A stretch of 64,000 nucleotides of DNA, taken from assembly GCA_034509735.1 (NCBI GenBank), contig JACGWO010000002.1, positions 47,923,115 through 47,987,114 of the forward strand, in the 5' to 3' direction. Both the position numbers and the translations under genes were made by a program. The stretch comes from Sesamum alatum. Lineage: Eukaryota > Streptophyta > Magnoliopsida > Lamiales > Pedaliaceae. Shown in pieces: positions 17,115 to 30,738 of the stretch (positions are counted from its first letter, which is position 1; each line of letters begins with the position of its first letter). A model generated the notes under the pieces. That model did no database searches. It saw only the letters and a list, made by a program, of their open reading frames with translations, and was not told the DNA's origin.

Positions 17115-18565
17115 AAACATGTTTGTTTTCTCTGAATAAGGATGACACGAGATGTTATCCACTTGGGTACTGCCCAAGTTGGGCAGGGAGTTGTTGGATT
17201 ATATGTTATGATATCGGTGTTCTACTTTATTGTATCATGGGTAAATTACGTTGATATCCTCTGATGTTAGGGCTAAAATACACAAACATCGCTTGTTATA
17301 GTTGTAATTACAACTACTCCCTCTATTCAAAGGCAAAACTTACACAAACCCCATCTGAAAACCATTACATTAACACCTCCAGAGGATGTAGCTGTAAATT
17401 TCCAAAAAATAGAAGATATTTGTGTGATTTGTCCTAACCTCATTGTGTGTCAATGTAATTTACCCTAATATCATTGTACATAGATCTAATGACTCACAAC
17501 TTCAATTGGGTTGAACCAAGTGAATAAATAGCATGAAGTTTTCTGTTGGGAATCATCGAACGGCTGTAGATTCCCACCATAGGGCCCTCTGTGGTTACTC
17601 TTTGCCTAATTCATCAATACCATGTTGTAGTAGATTGGAGTCTTATCTTGTGTGGGACAAATGTAGGAGGAGAACATGAAAAACAGCAAAGAACAAGAAG
17701 AAAAATCCCTCTAACATGAATATTTATACGGTACACCTCAAATTGTTCTGAGTCATTAGAGAGCTGTCTGAAGTTCACTAGAGTTGAAACAAGACAAGAA
17801 AGCATGACTCTTAATTCTCAGGATTGGTTTTGCAGAAAGTAATTCTTGAGATGCTTCAGACACTATGGTCTTTGCATTTCCCAGAAAGTGCTCAATGATC
17901 TCAAGAATTGAATACGTTAATAGAACTACTTCCAGGTATTGCAAGAATCACTTGTTTTTCTTCAATGAGTGACTTGTTTCCATCTATGTTTCTGTCTTAG
18001 TAAGTAGCAAGTCATCATTGGTCTAAACACTGACTGCGTATGATCCTAGGAGTGCAAAATGTGCCAACGGCACTGCTGCCAAACAATCATCTGCGGACGA
18101 AAGCATTAACAAGAAGATGGAACTATTCACTGAAGGCATGTGCAACTTCTGCTGTGAATAAATTCCCGACGAAAACTCCTAAATCAATAAATTTGGAAGT
18201 TCCATGTTAGCTAATCCATGGTACCTAATCGTGATGTGGGATGAAAGGGTTTTTCCTATGGAAAGAGTTGCATGGGCCGGTGGGTGGAGAAAGGCAAGGA
18301 GAAGTCCATAGTACCGTTACTCATATAGAACTAAGGCATCCATTACATTTGTAGACCATCATTACATCTAATCAGCAATATAACCACAGTAACATTGCTG
18401 AACACTTCTCTCATTTTGACCAGTCACAAGCACATAAGACAGCGTTTCTACACGTGGCTAAATCTATGGTACAAACATGAGCATCTTTGCTAGCATAAAA
18501 TAGCAAGACAAAGAACGAAAGAGCCTGAGACAACACGGGAATACAGTAGTTGTTACCGGGCAATA
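17115..18565. other. Convergent intergenic spacer with both 3' UTRs
   Basis: The spacer lies between the alkenal reductase stop (17114) and the acetolactate synthase regulatory subunit stop (18566), whose genes point at each other. It contains a family-A MITE (17239-17465). From 17470 to 18565 no domain-bearing frame, RNA gene or repeat was recognised; the part near 18400-18565 is probably the 3' UTR of the minus-strand gene. Confidence 0.6.
17239..17465. mobile_element. MITE family A, full-length copy with about 9-bp target duplication
   Basis: It begins GGGTAAATTACGTTGATATC and ends GTGTCAATGTAATTTACCC, with inverted arms of roughly 45 bases (shared words include GTTAGGGC and the complement of GTCCTAAC). 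Flanks are TTGTATCAT on the left and TAATATCAT on the right, 7 of 9 identical. The centre contains the small palindrome AGTTGTAATTACAACT. This is the clearest full copy of the family in the window. Confidence 0.75.
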
Positions 18566-21500
18566 CTACAAGGAAAGAGAATAACCCCTGAGGTATCTGG
18601 AATCAACGCCTGATTCCCGCACCAGTGCCACCCTCCCTGTCCGTGCCACCTTGATAGAAGATATAAAAAAAAGGGGGTCCAATGTCAGAAGCATGAAAAA
18701 TCATCTGAAATTTAAATAATCATCTGAATTAACTAACATTCCAATTTCTCAATAGTTTTCAAGAAAACTTAAACCACTTCATTGAGATATATTCAGGCAC
18801 ACTGAAAGGAAGGTCGAGAAACATAGAAACTCTATACGACCAAGTGATGCAAGACAATTTAATTAGGATACAATATGGGCAAACACACCTCACAAATACC
18901 ATATGGCTCCAACAGGTTCTGGAGGGCAAGCATTTTATTGAAATCTCCAGTTACCTGGAAGAAATAAAATAGAAAAACTTAACCATCAGTCAAGAAATGA
19001 ATAAGAGGAACAAATTGAGGGAAAAAAATAATTAGATAGAGAAATAATGCCAAAATCATTACTGCAAAAGAATGATGAATTCTTGAATGACCCTGTTTAT
19101 TTGTATCGGCTTTACAATTGCATCTATATCATTTATAAAATCTTGTATGACTTTAGCGTGCTTCATTACCTACTAAACCTTACTGATTAAGACCAGAAAT
19201 CCTTCCATTTTCAGGTGTAACACATAATTTTGGCTCAATAAATCTGCATAGATTATGTTATACAGCGAAACTACTCATATAATTCATCTGTTTCCTCTTT
19301 CAGTTGACAGGAAGAACATAGTTCTCTGAAGGAAACAGATCCTAGGAGAAAGAAGCAACTTACCAAGTGGTGTGTTAATTAATCAAGGACAAAGTGATCT
19401 TGATAAAGGACCCATTTCATTCATTTTACACTAGGACACAAAAATAGACAACTGGACTTTGAAATGCCTAATAATTTCATTATATCCTTCTTATGAAGGT
19501 GAACATGAGAGGGTCAAAGGAATAGCATGTGATGCCCAGAGGCTCAACCAATATCGCATATTTGTAAATGAGCGGTGGACCACATAATAAATAGGCTGTC
19601 AAAACAAAAGAGCTGGGAAGGTGCTTCTTTGTTATAATTGGTGGGCCTTCAACATTGTCAAGTATGTAAAGGAAACAATGAAAAGATATTCAAAAAAATT
19701 GTCATCAGAGCTCGTTTGTGCAAACATAGTCATGAGGCTTCATCAGATTCAAAATATATAGCTTATACAAGTAAAGACTGTTTGGAACGGACGACAAGCC
19801 TAAATCCTGAATACATAAACATACCTGCCTATAACTAAACCAAGCACATTTGCAAAACACACACACACACACCAATGTATTGTTAACAATATTTCTTCCT
19901 GTCACACCAGATGTTGCTAAGAGAAATTATACTTACTAAGAACTAAAATGCAAAGGAACTTGTTGAACGGAAAAGTAATATTCCAGCAAGAAAGCTACCT
20001 CAAGTGTTACTGTATGATCAGAGACATCAACAGGGTTAGCCCGGAAAATACTGGCAATGTCAAGAACATCCCTTCTTGCAGCAGCATTTGCAGCAATCTT
20101 AATCAGCATGAGTTCACGCTCAGCAAATGGTAAGTGTGTTATATCTTGAACCTGAAGTATTCATCAGTGTATCTTCTGTTAGTCAACTCGTAATAAAAAT
20201 GGAAATATAAGAACCCTTCAAGAATACGCTTGTATTGTATATCAAATACCTTGATAAATGAACGTTTTTTAATTTTAGATCGCAGAATCAAACTTGTCAA
20301 CTATGAAATTAGTTTTCATAAATATGAGGTTCATATTCTATATCTATATTTGTCCATCTATATCTATATCTATCTATATCTAGATTGTTATAAAAGGGAA
20401 GTATGAATGTCTCAAAAGGTTTCTTGTATTTTTTCGATTACCCATTATAACCTTAGTAATTTATTGGTAAAACATTATTAATAAGGTTATAATAGGTAAA
20501 ATAGATTAACTAATAACAAAACTAATTGTGTGTTATTTAATTCATTATTGTATTTTCAATTACCATAAACATGTATGGTAATTTCGTCGTTATTGGAGTT
20601 AGTGTGCAATATATAATATAATGATCTATTTTTTATTATTATTTATTAGTATATAATATTGATCTTTAACTTTTTATTGTCTACTGAATTAATTTTAATA
20701 TTTATTAAACTCTCAACAGTAATGAAATCGTTGTTTATTAAATGAGACTGATTCTTTGAAACTGTTGAACTATTATTCAACATATCATAACACAATCGAG
20801 ACTAAATATTTATAATATGCAAAAGACGGACTGTGTTTAATATATAGTTCGTATAGTAAATTAATATTTTGATATCCTTTTCTGCCGATAAATATTTGAT
20901 ATACTTATTTATTTAAATCTTATGTATTTAATGAATTTAGTGTTGACTAAATCTTATAATGAGTAATAATATTATATAATTATCATCCCTTTATCTTGAA
21001 GTAAAGATACAAAATATTTACTTTTGTATTAAGTCATAATTATTTTATTGGCATATACTTATATATATATATATGAGTAGTACAATTACCTTCAAATGTA
21101 AGTCGACATTATTTATTACATGAAGCAATACAATATAGTGTAATTTCATAAATATCATATATATTTAAGAGTTGAATTATGGTCATCCACTATTTTGTAC
21201 TTTTCAAGAATTATCTGTAGTTCAAATTTTAAATTGCTTCCTCTTTAATATTTTGTCACATGAAATAAATTAGCATTTCAAAAATTTACGTTCTTTTGGA
21301 TATCTTGCTTGATAAAAATTAGTTTGAGTTCCTTTTTTTGCTTTGAGTTGATTTGCATTGATTTTTTAAATTAGTTATATTTTTAAATTGTTAAGAAAAA
21401 TCTATAAGAAAATAAGTAAATGCAGTTAAATATAAATTATAAGAAAGGAATAATTTCACTTTTGGTCCCCTAACTCTATAACTAAATCAGTTTTGACATC

Positions 21501-24500
21501 CCATGTTCCAACCTCATCAATTTTGGTGCCCCAACTTTCTAAAAATGATCACTTTTAGTCTCCACCATTAGTTGACCATTAACTTCAAAAAATCAATATA
21601 TTTAGAAATAATATAAATGTTAATATCCACACGTAACGTGCGTGCACTTTACTAGTGAAAATAAGAGTGTGGATAGTTGAAGAAAAAATTAACAAGGTTG
21701 AAGAAAAAAAGAGCACCATATAATGACTAATTGTAAGGCACACTCCCCAACCAAGTTGCACGAGAACTAACCGAAAGTGACATAATATTCTTCAAAAATC
21801 TCAGTAATCTATTAAAAGTTTTAGCATGGACTACAGCAGTTACAAGTTTTCCTAAACAGAAGTAAAAATGCTAGTTAGGCAAATTATTAATGTAAAACAA
21901 GAAGTCACTGTTATAAAAACAGTTGATCACAAGCACGGTACATCTCATTGCACCACATACTTCATACGAGAAGTAAATTTCTCCAGTAAGACCTCTAAGC
22001 AAATATAGATCATTAACTTAAGACATAATAAAAGGAAAGGAACTGATGTCGTAATCAATTCGTCTCACCTCATAAACATCCACCAACTTATAGAATTGCT
22101 GAACCAATTTGCCAATACTTTCATCTGTTCCAGCAACAACAGTTGTTATGCGTGAAATCCCTTCTGTTTCTGCAGGACCTACAGCAAGACTCTGAACAGA
22201 AAATTCAGAGAAATAGTTTAGGAGACAATCACAAAAACCATCACGAATGGAAGCAAAGCCTGAAGCTATTAAATTGACCCAAGTCGACCTGAATGTTATA
22301 CCCTCTTCGTGATACGACCCCAGTGACCAAGTTTAGAACTCCAGGAGAATTGTTGACTAGCAAGGATAAAGTGTGTGATTGAAGCCCACTTGACTGCAGC
22401 AGAAAGACAAGAATTAGAAAGAATGCATCACAAACAGAAGAACCATCATATGAGACGTTGCATTATGCAACAAGTGATTTAAAGTTAAGTTCTACTCTGA
22501 TCTAAATAACCAGTTTCACAATCATGAAACTGTGAAAGTGAAAGTTCAGAACAGGAGTGGATCAGACCACCTTGTATAGGTTCAGAACATGCCAAGAAGA
22601 GGTTGGTTTAAAAGTGGAATTTCATTATTGGACGGATAAGCTTTAAGTAAAAAATAAATTAGCTTTTCAAGAACCATACAGGCTAAGTCTCCAAAAATGC
22701 TTCTCTAGAACATGAACTGTAAAGGAGAAAAGAGCCAGGAAAAGACAAATACTAACTTATCCCATCTCAGAGAAAGTTTCTTACATCTTCATCATAGAGA
22801 ACTCCCCAGTGGGCATCAAGAACTTGATTAGAGAAGCCATCATCAGGTTCCACCGGATAAACATCACCCTTCAAGCAAGAATACATGAATGACAGTTAGT
22901 CCAAAAATCACTTAGTATAAACAAAAAAACTGCAAAGCACATGAAAGTGGACATAGACATTTTCATTACCTTGTACACTCATTAGCTATGATAATAAATT
23001 CTCATCAGAAAAATAAATATGAAACTACAGATTTAACATACTATGAGAGTGAATAGTATCACAAAACTAGAATGTCAAAGTAATTACAGAATCACCTCTA
23101 CTTTTTGAATAATGCACACACCTTGTCAATGATACTTTCATTACACCAAACACCTCAGTATTATGACGATATTACTTACATAGCATGTCAGTTTGATTAT
23201 TCAAACAGCAGGGGTGATGTCTACAATCTAACCATCCTTGAGGGGTTGTTAATGTAATTATCCCCACTTTTAATCTGTATGTAAAGCAGTGCGATGTGTT
23301 TCTTTAAATGTTGTTATAATTCATGTTAATTGAATTCATGCTTAAAAGTTGAAATTGACTAACAGGCACTGATCACTAAGAGGCAACAAATAAGATGAAT
23401 CCAAAAGAACATAAATAGCATAGAAAACTAGCTCAGAATATGTACCCCAGAGGAAGCAATAAGGTTGCCATTAGTGTGCTTCTCAATGACTTTCTGACTC
23501 GCACTGGCTTGAATAGTCTCAATGGGTATTGCTCCTCCAAGATCTGGATAAGAAGCTGCAGAAAACCTCCAAAATGGAGCTGTCTGGCCCATCTTTTCCC
23601 TTCTCAGTGCAATCTATGAGTGCCATTAATTTCAGAAGTCATACAATGATATACATGACACTGGTAGCTAATAAAAATATGAGTGAAAAGTACACACACT
23701 TGGAAGATCTTTAACCTTTGAATTGACTCGACTTGAATAGGAGAATATCCTTAATCTAGGTCCAAAATAAGCAGCACAGACCTTCACGAATACTTTGCTA
23801 ATCTCCACTACATAGTCAAATAATGTTCCTAACCCCTCCCCACCCTCACCGCCCATGCCGCGCGAAATGATATGTTCATCCACCACAAGGAAAATCATAC
23901 AATACCAGTTTAAAAATCATGAGTATACAAACATTCTCATCCATACAATGGCTAAGTCGAACTCTAGCAAGACGCGAAGCAAGCATCCTACCCTACCTTC
24001 ACCATTTATTGCAGCATGCCCAAATAAGTGATATTACCTTCCCAGTTCTTGCTAGTTCTTTAATACCAAACTTTCTGAGGTTTCTCAATACAGCTACCAT
24101 CTTCCCAGGGTCTCCAGTGACCTATGTCAACCACAGGCAAGAAACTTTTAAGTATAAGCATATGCAGGGCTACAACAAATGACAAGAAAATTTCATTAAT
24201 CACAAATGTAGACTGGAAGGCAATCCAAGACAACTAGCTCCATCTTATAAAAGCATACAAGTCTAAATTAATGAAAACAACTGTAGATAAGAATATGAGG
24301 ATGAAGTGAGTCTTTGAAGGTTTTACTAAATCTAAACTAATGATCATGGAACTTTGAATGTTTGCATCCATGTGGTACAACAACTTTCAACTTGGTTAGA
24401 TCTACAGTAACATTCAATTATCAAATTTATATACATTTTCAGGAGGAAGAATATCACTAAACTCAGACATTAGATTAGCACATGGCATTTAATAAGGCAG

Positions 24501-26794
24501 AGTTTTCACTAAACCAAATTATTTTAGCTCTAATTGGTGAATGATCCAAACTTTTTCAGCTCAGTATAAGATTTTCAGATGACATGCTACAGATAAAATC
24601 CATAAAGCATTACTGGCAACATCTTATTCCAACAGACCTTAATTCCATCAACTCAGAAGACAGTTTTTGACAAGCCAAATCAAGCAGAATAATATGGAAG
24701 ACGTGAAAATAAAACTCAACCTCAATGGTCAAAGTGTGTTCTGATATGTCCACGACCTTTCCCCTGAAGATGTCCACCAACCACATGATCTGAAAATAAA
24801 GGGCCAAACATCAAAACAATAACCACAGTTAGACTTTGTCAAGATACTCAGCTGTATTAAACATGATTGAGGCACAGCTCACTATGATAATGTCAGAGAA
24901 CCTTCAAGGAGACACTTAGAAAATCTGTAAACTTAGTCCGTACAATGAGAAGACAAAAACACTTGGATCATCCAAAGCAGTAAATTCATACTTAACTATG
25001 TTCAGGTTCTGCAAACAACACTTGATTTCTGAAGTTAGTCCAACCAAACAGAGATTCCGGTCCTTAGTCAACTATCTTAACTATAAATGCATGCAATAAA
25101 GTTCAAACATGATCTTGATGCAATCCCAAAATCTTCTAACAACTAAGTTCACAAATTGAGCTAGCTTAAGCTTAAGCTTCTCGAGGTCAACCTTGTCAAC
25201 TCTATGTATGCATGATCCTTCTACACTCCATTTGTCATGCGCACAGAAGAGGACACAAACTCTCTGACATCCCAGACAAGTCCCAGATGCCCCTTTGCAA
25301 CTTAAATGTACAAATACAGTAACAAAATGGTCTTATGTCACATCATTTTTTCTGTTACGTAGGTCCATCTTGCAAGATCTTCTACTTCATTTTTTTTTTT
25401 AGCAGAAATTGAAAAGCAGATTATCTCCACTCTCATATGACCCATCTTTCATTCAAGACAAGAAAAGAGAACATCTAATTTGGAGAGACAAAAAAGGAAA
25501 GGAAAACTTTGCATACTTCGCCTTTTGTGCTGGAATCTGCATTGAGCTTTATGAGCATTAGTTCACGTTCCACTTGTGGTTCTCTCGACAAATCTTCTAC
25601 CTGACATATGAAATAGAACCAATCCATTAAGAGGGCATATAGCAACTACAAGGAAAAAAGATGGTTCAAATTGACTATATAACAAAACCTAGAAAACCTA
25701 TTATTAAGCATCAATGACTGCAGTCAGAGTTCCTTTGCACCTTTGCATGCAAAAGAGATAGATCCCATCTTTTATTATTGATGGTTAAGATCATACTATA
25801 ATGAAATAACATTAGTGGAATAAAAATAATGAAAACACGAAAAGACTGCTGAAGAATGAAAAGCTGAACATAATACAATCTCATCTCAAATTCACATATA
25901 GAGACATACCTTTAAGACATTCACAAGCTTGTTAAGTTGTTCTACAACTTGTTGCAAAATCTTTTCTGTTCCACAGACAACAATGGTGAAAAGAGCCTTG
26001 TCCTTGTTTAGCCCAACAGCAAGAGACTCAATGTTATAGCCTCGACGAGCAAAGACGCCAGCTATTCGGTTTATTATACCACTTTCATCCCCAACAAATA
26101 CTGAGATGGTATGACGTTTTGTCCTGAGATAATTCAATTCAAATTATACATAGTCCTAAGCAATAAAATAGTATAATGTACTACTCAGAGTACCAGTAAC
26201 TACAACCCCAGATGAAAACGAAATGTGAATTCCTCCGAACGAAATACAATAGTTCCAAACGAACTAACACCCGCAGAAAGTAAAGCACTAAACTTATAGA
26301 TATTCTTTCCAAAAGAAGAACACTATCTTTTTAAAATAAACAAGTTCTCCAAGTTAATCGGTAGAAAACCCAAAGAAAAAGGAAAATCACCAAACCAAAC
26401 GCAACAAAGAAAACACGCAAACATCACTTCAAATCATTAAACAAAATCCCAGGACCCTGAATTCAGAAGAAAAAACTTAAATCTCTTTCCCCGTGCATGC
26501 TAGAATCGCGCACACACACACACACGCACAGAGATACAGAGCAAAATGTAGGTACCGCGAGTTAGCGGCCGGAGGCTGCGGGGAAGAAGGAGGTGAGTTC
26601 TGAGTGATGGAAACAGCAGCACCATTTCCCGAGCTACCACCATCAGCAGCTGCACGAGCTAACAGCAATTGCTTACGAGGCCTGAAATTGATGCTTCCTA
26701 ATTGCATTCTGCTGCTTAGAGCGGTGAAATGTGGTCCGGTTTTCTGCTTCGCCGCGCCAGAGATTGAGCACTGTGACACCGCCGCCGTCGCCAT
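18566..26794 (-). CDS. Acetolactate (acetohydroxyacid) synthase regulatory small subunit, chloroplast
   Basis: Exons in gene order: 26794-26556, 26123-25910, 25600-25517, 24789-24721, 24121-24038, 23613-23446, 22868-22785, 22393-22289, 22191-22069, 20151-19999, 18954-18889, 18649-18566 (490 aa). The first 80 residues are Ser/Ala-rich without conserved motifs, as expected for a chloroplast transit peptide. Two tandem IlvH-like halves follow: the first starts [14 protein letters not shown] (ACT domain about 83-157) and the second [16 protein letters not shown] (about 320-392), each followed by its C-terminal lobe ([27 protein letters not shown]). The plant protein binds the catalytic subunit, stimulates it and confers Val/Leu feedback inhibition in branched-chain amino-acid synthesis. 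Intron 9 is unusually long (1.85 kb). An in-frame ATG at 26824 would add ten residues; 26794 matches the family start. Confidence 0.94.
20152..22068. other. Long AT-rich intron 9 of the acetolactate synthase small-subunit gene
   Basis: This 1.9 kb intron is far more AT-rich than its neighbours, with a short TA microsatellite near 21058-21074 and TATCTATATC tandem units near 20340-20385. Around 21449-21600 is a degraded half-repeat containing the phrases CACTTTTGGTCCCC and ACTTTTAGTC, resembling the arms of the foldback MITE at 33163. Much of the length is probably old insertions; no coding frame was found. Confidence 0.55.
23195..23266. repeat. Fragment of MITE family A in intron 6
   Basis: The stretch ending CCTTGAGGGGTTGTTAATG then TAATTATCCCC matches one arm of family A read outward. 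The other arm is not recognisable, so this is a truncated or decayed copy. Confidence 0.45.
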
Positions 26795-29349
26795 AGTTTC
26801 CTCTCTGTGTCTGTGTTTCCGCACTGGCAGAGAGTGATGGAGAAAAAGGTAAGAGCATAAGAGAATTTATAGGCTCACCTGAGGTAGCATGGTAACCTAC
26901 TGTACAACCAATTGGAAGGACAAGTTATTAGAGTTTTTCTTATATAAATTGATGTGGAAAATAATAATAATTACATTTTGAAATATTTAATATTTTTATT
27001 TCAATTTATATAAAGAAACACAAATTATATAGCATTACATGATTAATATATTTTCAATAATGAGAAAAAAAAATATAGCAATATGGTTAGAATATGTTTA
27101 TATAGTATAAGTAATTAACTTTAGAAATTAATAAAAAAATTGTGATTACTAGACAATCATATACTTCAATAATATATTGTATCTATACTATTTATTAAAA
27201 CTCGGCCCCTTAAAACAATTTACTTAAGTTGTCGTAGTATTGATTTACTAAAACAAGTCTAAAATACATTTATTATTCCATAGAGTAATTGTCTCTTTAA
27301 TCGATTTATAATGTCTATTTTTTTATTCATACATATTTAAATTAACTTATTTTATGAATTTTGAGTGATTATTCATTTGGCCTTTCTTACTGAACATTTA
27401 ATTAAATAATATAATAAAAATAATTAAATAAATATAATACAAAATTACTTATGACGTAAAATTCATAATTTAGCTATGCATATAACTTAATTAGTAAAAA
27501 AAAGTAATAATAACTCAGCAAAATTTACAAAGAAAAATAAAAAATATCAATATTTTTGCCATATTTTAAGCATATTAAACACATGTTCGTAAATATATAA
27601 GAGCAATTAATTAAATATTTGAAGTGTCGGTATATTATATTTATATTAATATGAAAAGAAAATCATTTCTTTTTTATAATTGACGATTTATGACACCTTA
27701 ACAAATTTTAAAATCGAATTATACCCATAAATATTGTATTATTATAATTACTTACTTATTTCAAATAAATAATTCATGTTATTTTTTAATTGTTAATATA
27801 TTATCATATTTATAATACGCTTTCACTCGTGTTTATCAATTATTCGAATTTTAGATTAATATGCACACAAATATTACGCGACGAACAGTGTTAATAAATT
27901 GAAGAAAGGATTACATTTTGGGTGAGATTAGCAAAGTCCCATGATGTGCTCTTATTATTATTCATCGAACCGGAGCGGCGGCTGGGGACCGTATAGAGTG
28001 GCCGGGTCCCATTTTTTGGACCGGTGCACTTCCCATTTGTGGTGAAACAAATCAAATGGTCTCCCTTTATTTATACTACTCATCGTACATAATATGAATT
28101 TTTATTTTATTTTTGATAAAATTAAATTAAATAAAAATAATTTAATTTAATTTAAAATATACATGAATTAAGATTTATTGATAAAAACAAAAATTAACTG
28201 TAAAAAAATAGATATTTTGTTCTTGTTTTATAGCACACATACCCAACGCGTACGCAGACATTCAAAGTTCGAACACAAAATATCTTATGCCCAAACTATT
28301 GGGTTGTCCCCTCGAGGTATTTTGGATATATTTGAGGGTATTTTAGTCCCCGTTCATATTATCAACCAGTGATAGTTATCATTATATTTGTAATAAAATT
28401 AAAAAAATAAATAATTTTTTATAGAAAATAACTGTAAACAAATAGTTTAAAAATAGTTATAATTAAGGGTATTTAGTCCGTGATCATATTGCCAACCAAT
28501 GATAATTACTATAAGCCCCTCCAATAGTCTATTTTTTTTTTAATAATGAGCGATGAACTATTAATAGTATAAAATTTATTTGCAAACCCTAAAGTTCCAC
28601 CTACTTTTATTTGGGTGGGGCAAATTTTAATTTGTACGCATCCGGATTGGTGTTTTGAATTACAATTTTGAGTATTAATGAACAGTTGAATTGTTTTATT
28701 TATGTATTTAAAGTATATAAGGTGTGAGATCATGTAAGAATTAATATTAAATATTATTCTATTAATTACAAAATTAATTCTTCCTAATTTTATAATGTAT
28801 TCATCCTGTGAAAAGTGTCGTGACCTTTTTCCAATTGTCTTAAATTATGTTTTTCTAAAACTAATAATTAATTAAATTGTGAATTGTTTCTCTCTTTAAA
28901 AATAATTAATCAAATTTAAATATGACAAAAATCATCAATTAAGTCCTAAGTTAACAAACATTGCGTATTGTGTTTTAAGATGCATAAATTTTACGATTAT
29001 GTGGAAGTTTTTATAATTTACTTAGAATTTTTCAGATTTTTTATTATAGTTTGATAAAGAATGACAGTTTTATTAGAAACTAAATGTATATTAATTATTT
29101 ATTTGTTATTATAGGAAAATTCAAATTAAATATTTTTTATGAGGCTAAGGAATATATTATTTATACATTTAGACCTTTATATAATTGAAGATCACTCTAT
29201 AGGTGTCTTCAATTTATTGGTTTGTCAATATTTTTATTTTTTTCTCTCTTTTCAACTTCTCATTTTTCTCACCAGTTATTTTTTATCCTAGTGGTTAAGG
29301 TGGTTATTTCTATACTGTAATAGCAAGTTATTGTTTAAATTTAATTTAA

Positions 29350-29589
29350 GATTAATTACACTTAGACTCCTTCTGAAAATATAAAATTATACTTTTCCCC
29401 AAAAGGTTTCAAATTTAAACTTACACCTCTTTCGAAAATTCACCATTTACACTTGATCTTCTTTCATTAGGATTTTTACAAAACATATTGACGTTAAAAA
29501 ATATATAAATTTTCAATTTTACCCCTCATTTAACATCCCCGTATAATAATTTTATACTTATAAGGGAAAAAAAATGTAATAATGTTAAC

Positions 29590-29634
<45 letters not shown>

Positions 29635-29847
29635 ACATGTATCCCTTTTTAAATACAAAAATATACATAAGAATATTAAACGAGGGGCAAACTGAAAACT
29701 TTATGTGATGTTTTTTATTAACATAAATATTTTTCGTCCACACTCTAATGTAAAAGGAGAATTTTCGTAGTGGTGTAAGTGTAATTTCAAAATGTATTTG
29801 GAGAAAAGGGTAATTTTAATTTTCATGGGGTCTAAGTATAACTAACC
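29350..29847. repeat. Large inverted-repeat element (MITE-like), about 500 bp
   Basis: The left arm begins GATTAATTACACTTAGACTC and the right arm, on the opposite strand, begins GGTTAGTTATACTTAGACCC; similarity between the arms extends about 100 bases (shared phrases AAATTATACTTTTCCCC / AAATTACCCTTTTCTCC and ACTTACACC). The middle holds the CT/TA microsatellite. It has no coding capacity and no clear target duplication was seen. Confidence 0.6.
29590..29633 (+). repeat. (CT)n(TA)n compound microsatellite
   Basis: About thirteen CT units are followed directly by about eight TA units, in the centre of the inverted-repeat element at 29350-29847. It is likely polymorphic between individuals. Confidence 0.95.
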
Positions 29848-30534
29848 TTTAATCTATGTGATACTGTTAATCAGGGTTTAATTGTTGCAATTGTCTCTAT
29901 TAGATATTAGTATTTGATATGACTGATTATAATTGATTTATTTCAATTAATAATAATTCATCACTTTCACATAAAAATTTTTTTAGAAAAAAGTCTCATT
30001 TTTATCTCTCTTCCCAACTTTCACATCCCCTTATTTATGGGTCCATACACTAGTTATAATTAATTATAGTGACCCTTCATCTTTCTATTGTATTAATTTG
30101 TCCACTCCTATTCCCCATTCATATTTCACCCAACTTTTGTTCATAACAATAAATGTAAAGATAAAAACTGAAAAAGAAAAATAGCATTAAATTCTGATCC
30201 TTTTTGCCTGTCACAAATGGCCCTTATTTCCTTTTTTTTTTTTAAATAAAATTCTATTCATTACAACATCACCCATTATATTTAAATTCAAAATAATAAT
30301 TCAACACATTTCTAAATAAACAAATATATTCAAAATAATTAAAAAAAACAAGACACTGAAAAGTAAACTACATACCCACATTTATGGGACTCGAACCCAC
30401 AACGGTGCACATTTTATTGCATTTTATAAAATTTTTTATACATATAATGTACATGTACACAATGCAATACTAATTTGTGACAAAAGATAGAGTTCCCAAA
30501 TCACATAACATATGTACAACTATCAAATAATTAG

Positions 30535-30738
30535 ACTACGTAACACTTGTCGGTTCAGTTGGTAAGAACGAATCACTTTCAATCAGATGATTGTGGGTTC
30601 GATTTTCACTGTTAATCTGAGGATTGTATATGTGAGTAATTTGTAAGTATTCTTGTAATCGAGGACCTATGATTTTGAGGCCATGAAAGTGATCGAAGTC
30701 GAAACCACCCAAATATTTTGAGTAAAAAAAAAAAAAAG
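30535..30738 (+). mobile_element. tRNA-derived SINE with poly-A tail
   Basis: An internal RNA polymerase III promoter is visible: an A-box-like TCGGTTCAGTTGG at about 30550-30562 and a B-box-like GGGTTCGATTT at about 30596-30606, 35-45 bases apart as in tRNA genes. The body continues without coding capacity to a run of 14 A (30724-30737). Similar words flank it: AAATAATTAG at 30525-30534 and AAATAATAGG at 30739-30748, a plausible target-site duplication. It is not a functional tRNA because the 3' half of the cloverleaf is absent. Confidence 0.65.

Noticed and set aside
30387..30397. GGACTCGAACC, the complement of a tRNA B box (GGTTCGAGTCC)
   Set aside because: No A box, acceptor stem or cloverleaf could be built around it on the minus strand. 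It may be a very decayed SINE but is not supportable as a tRNA gene.
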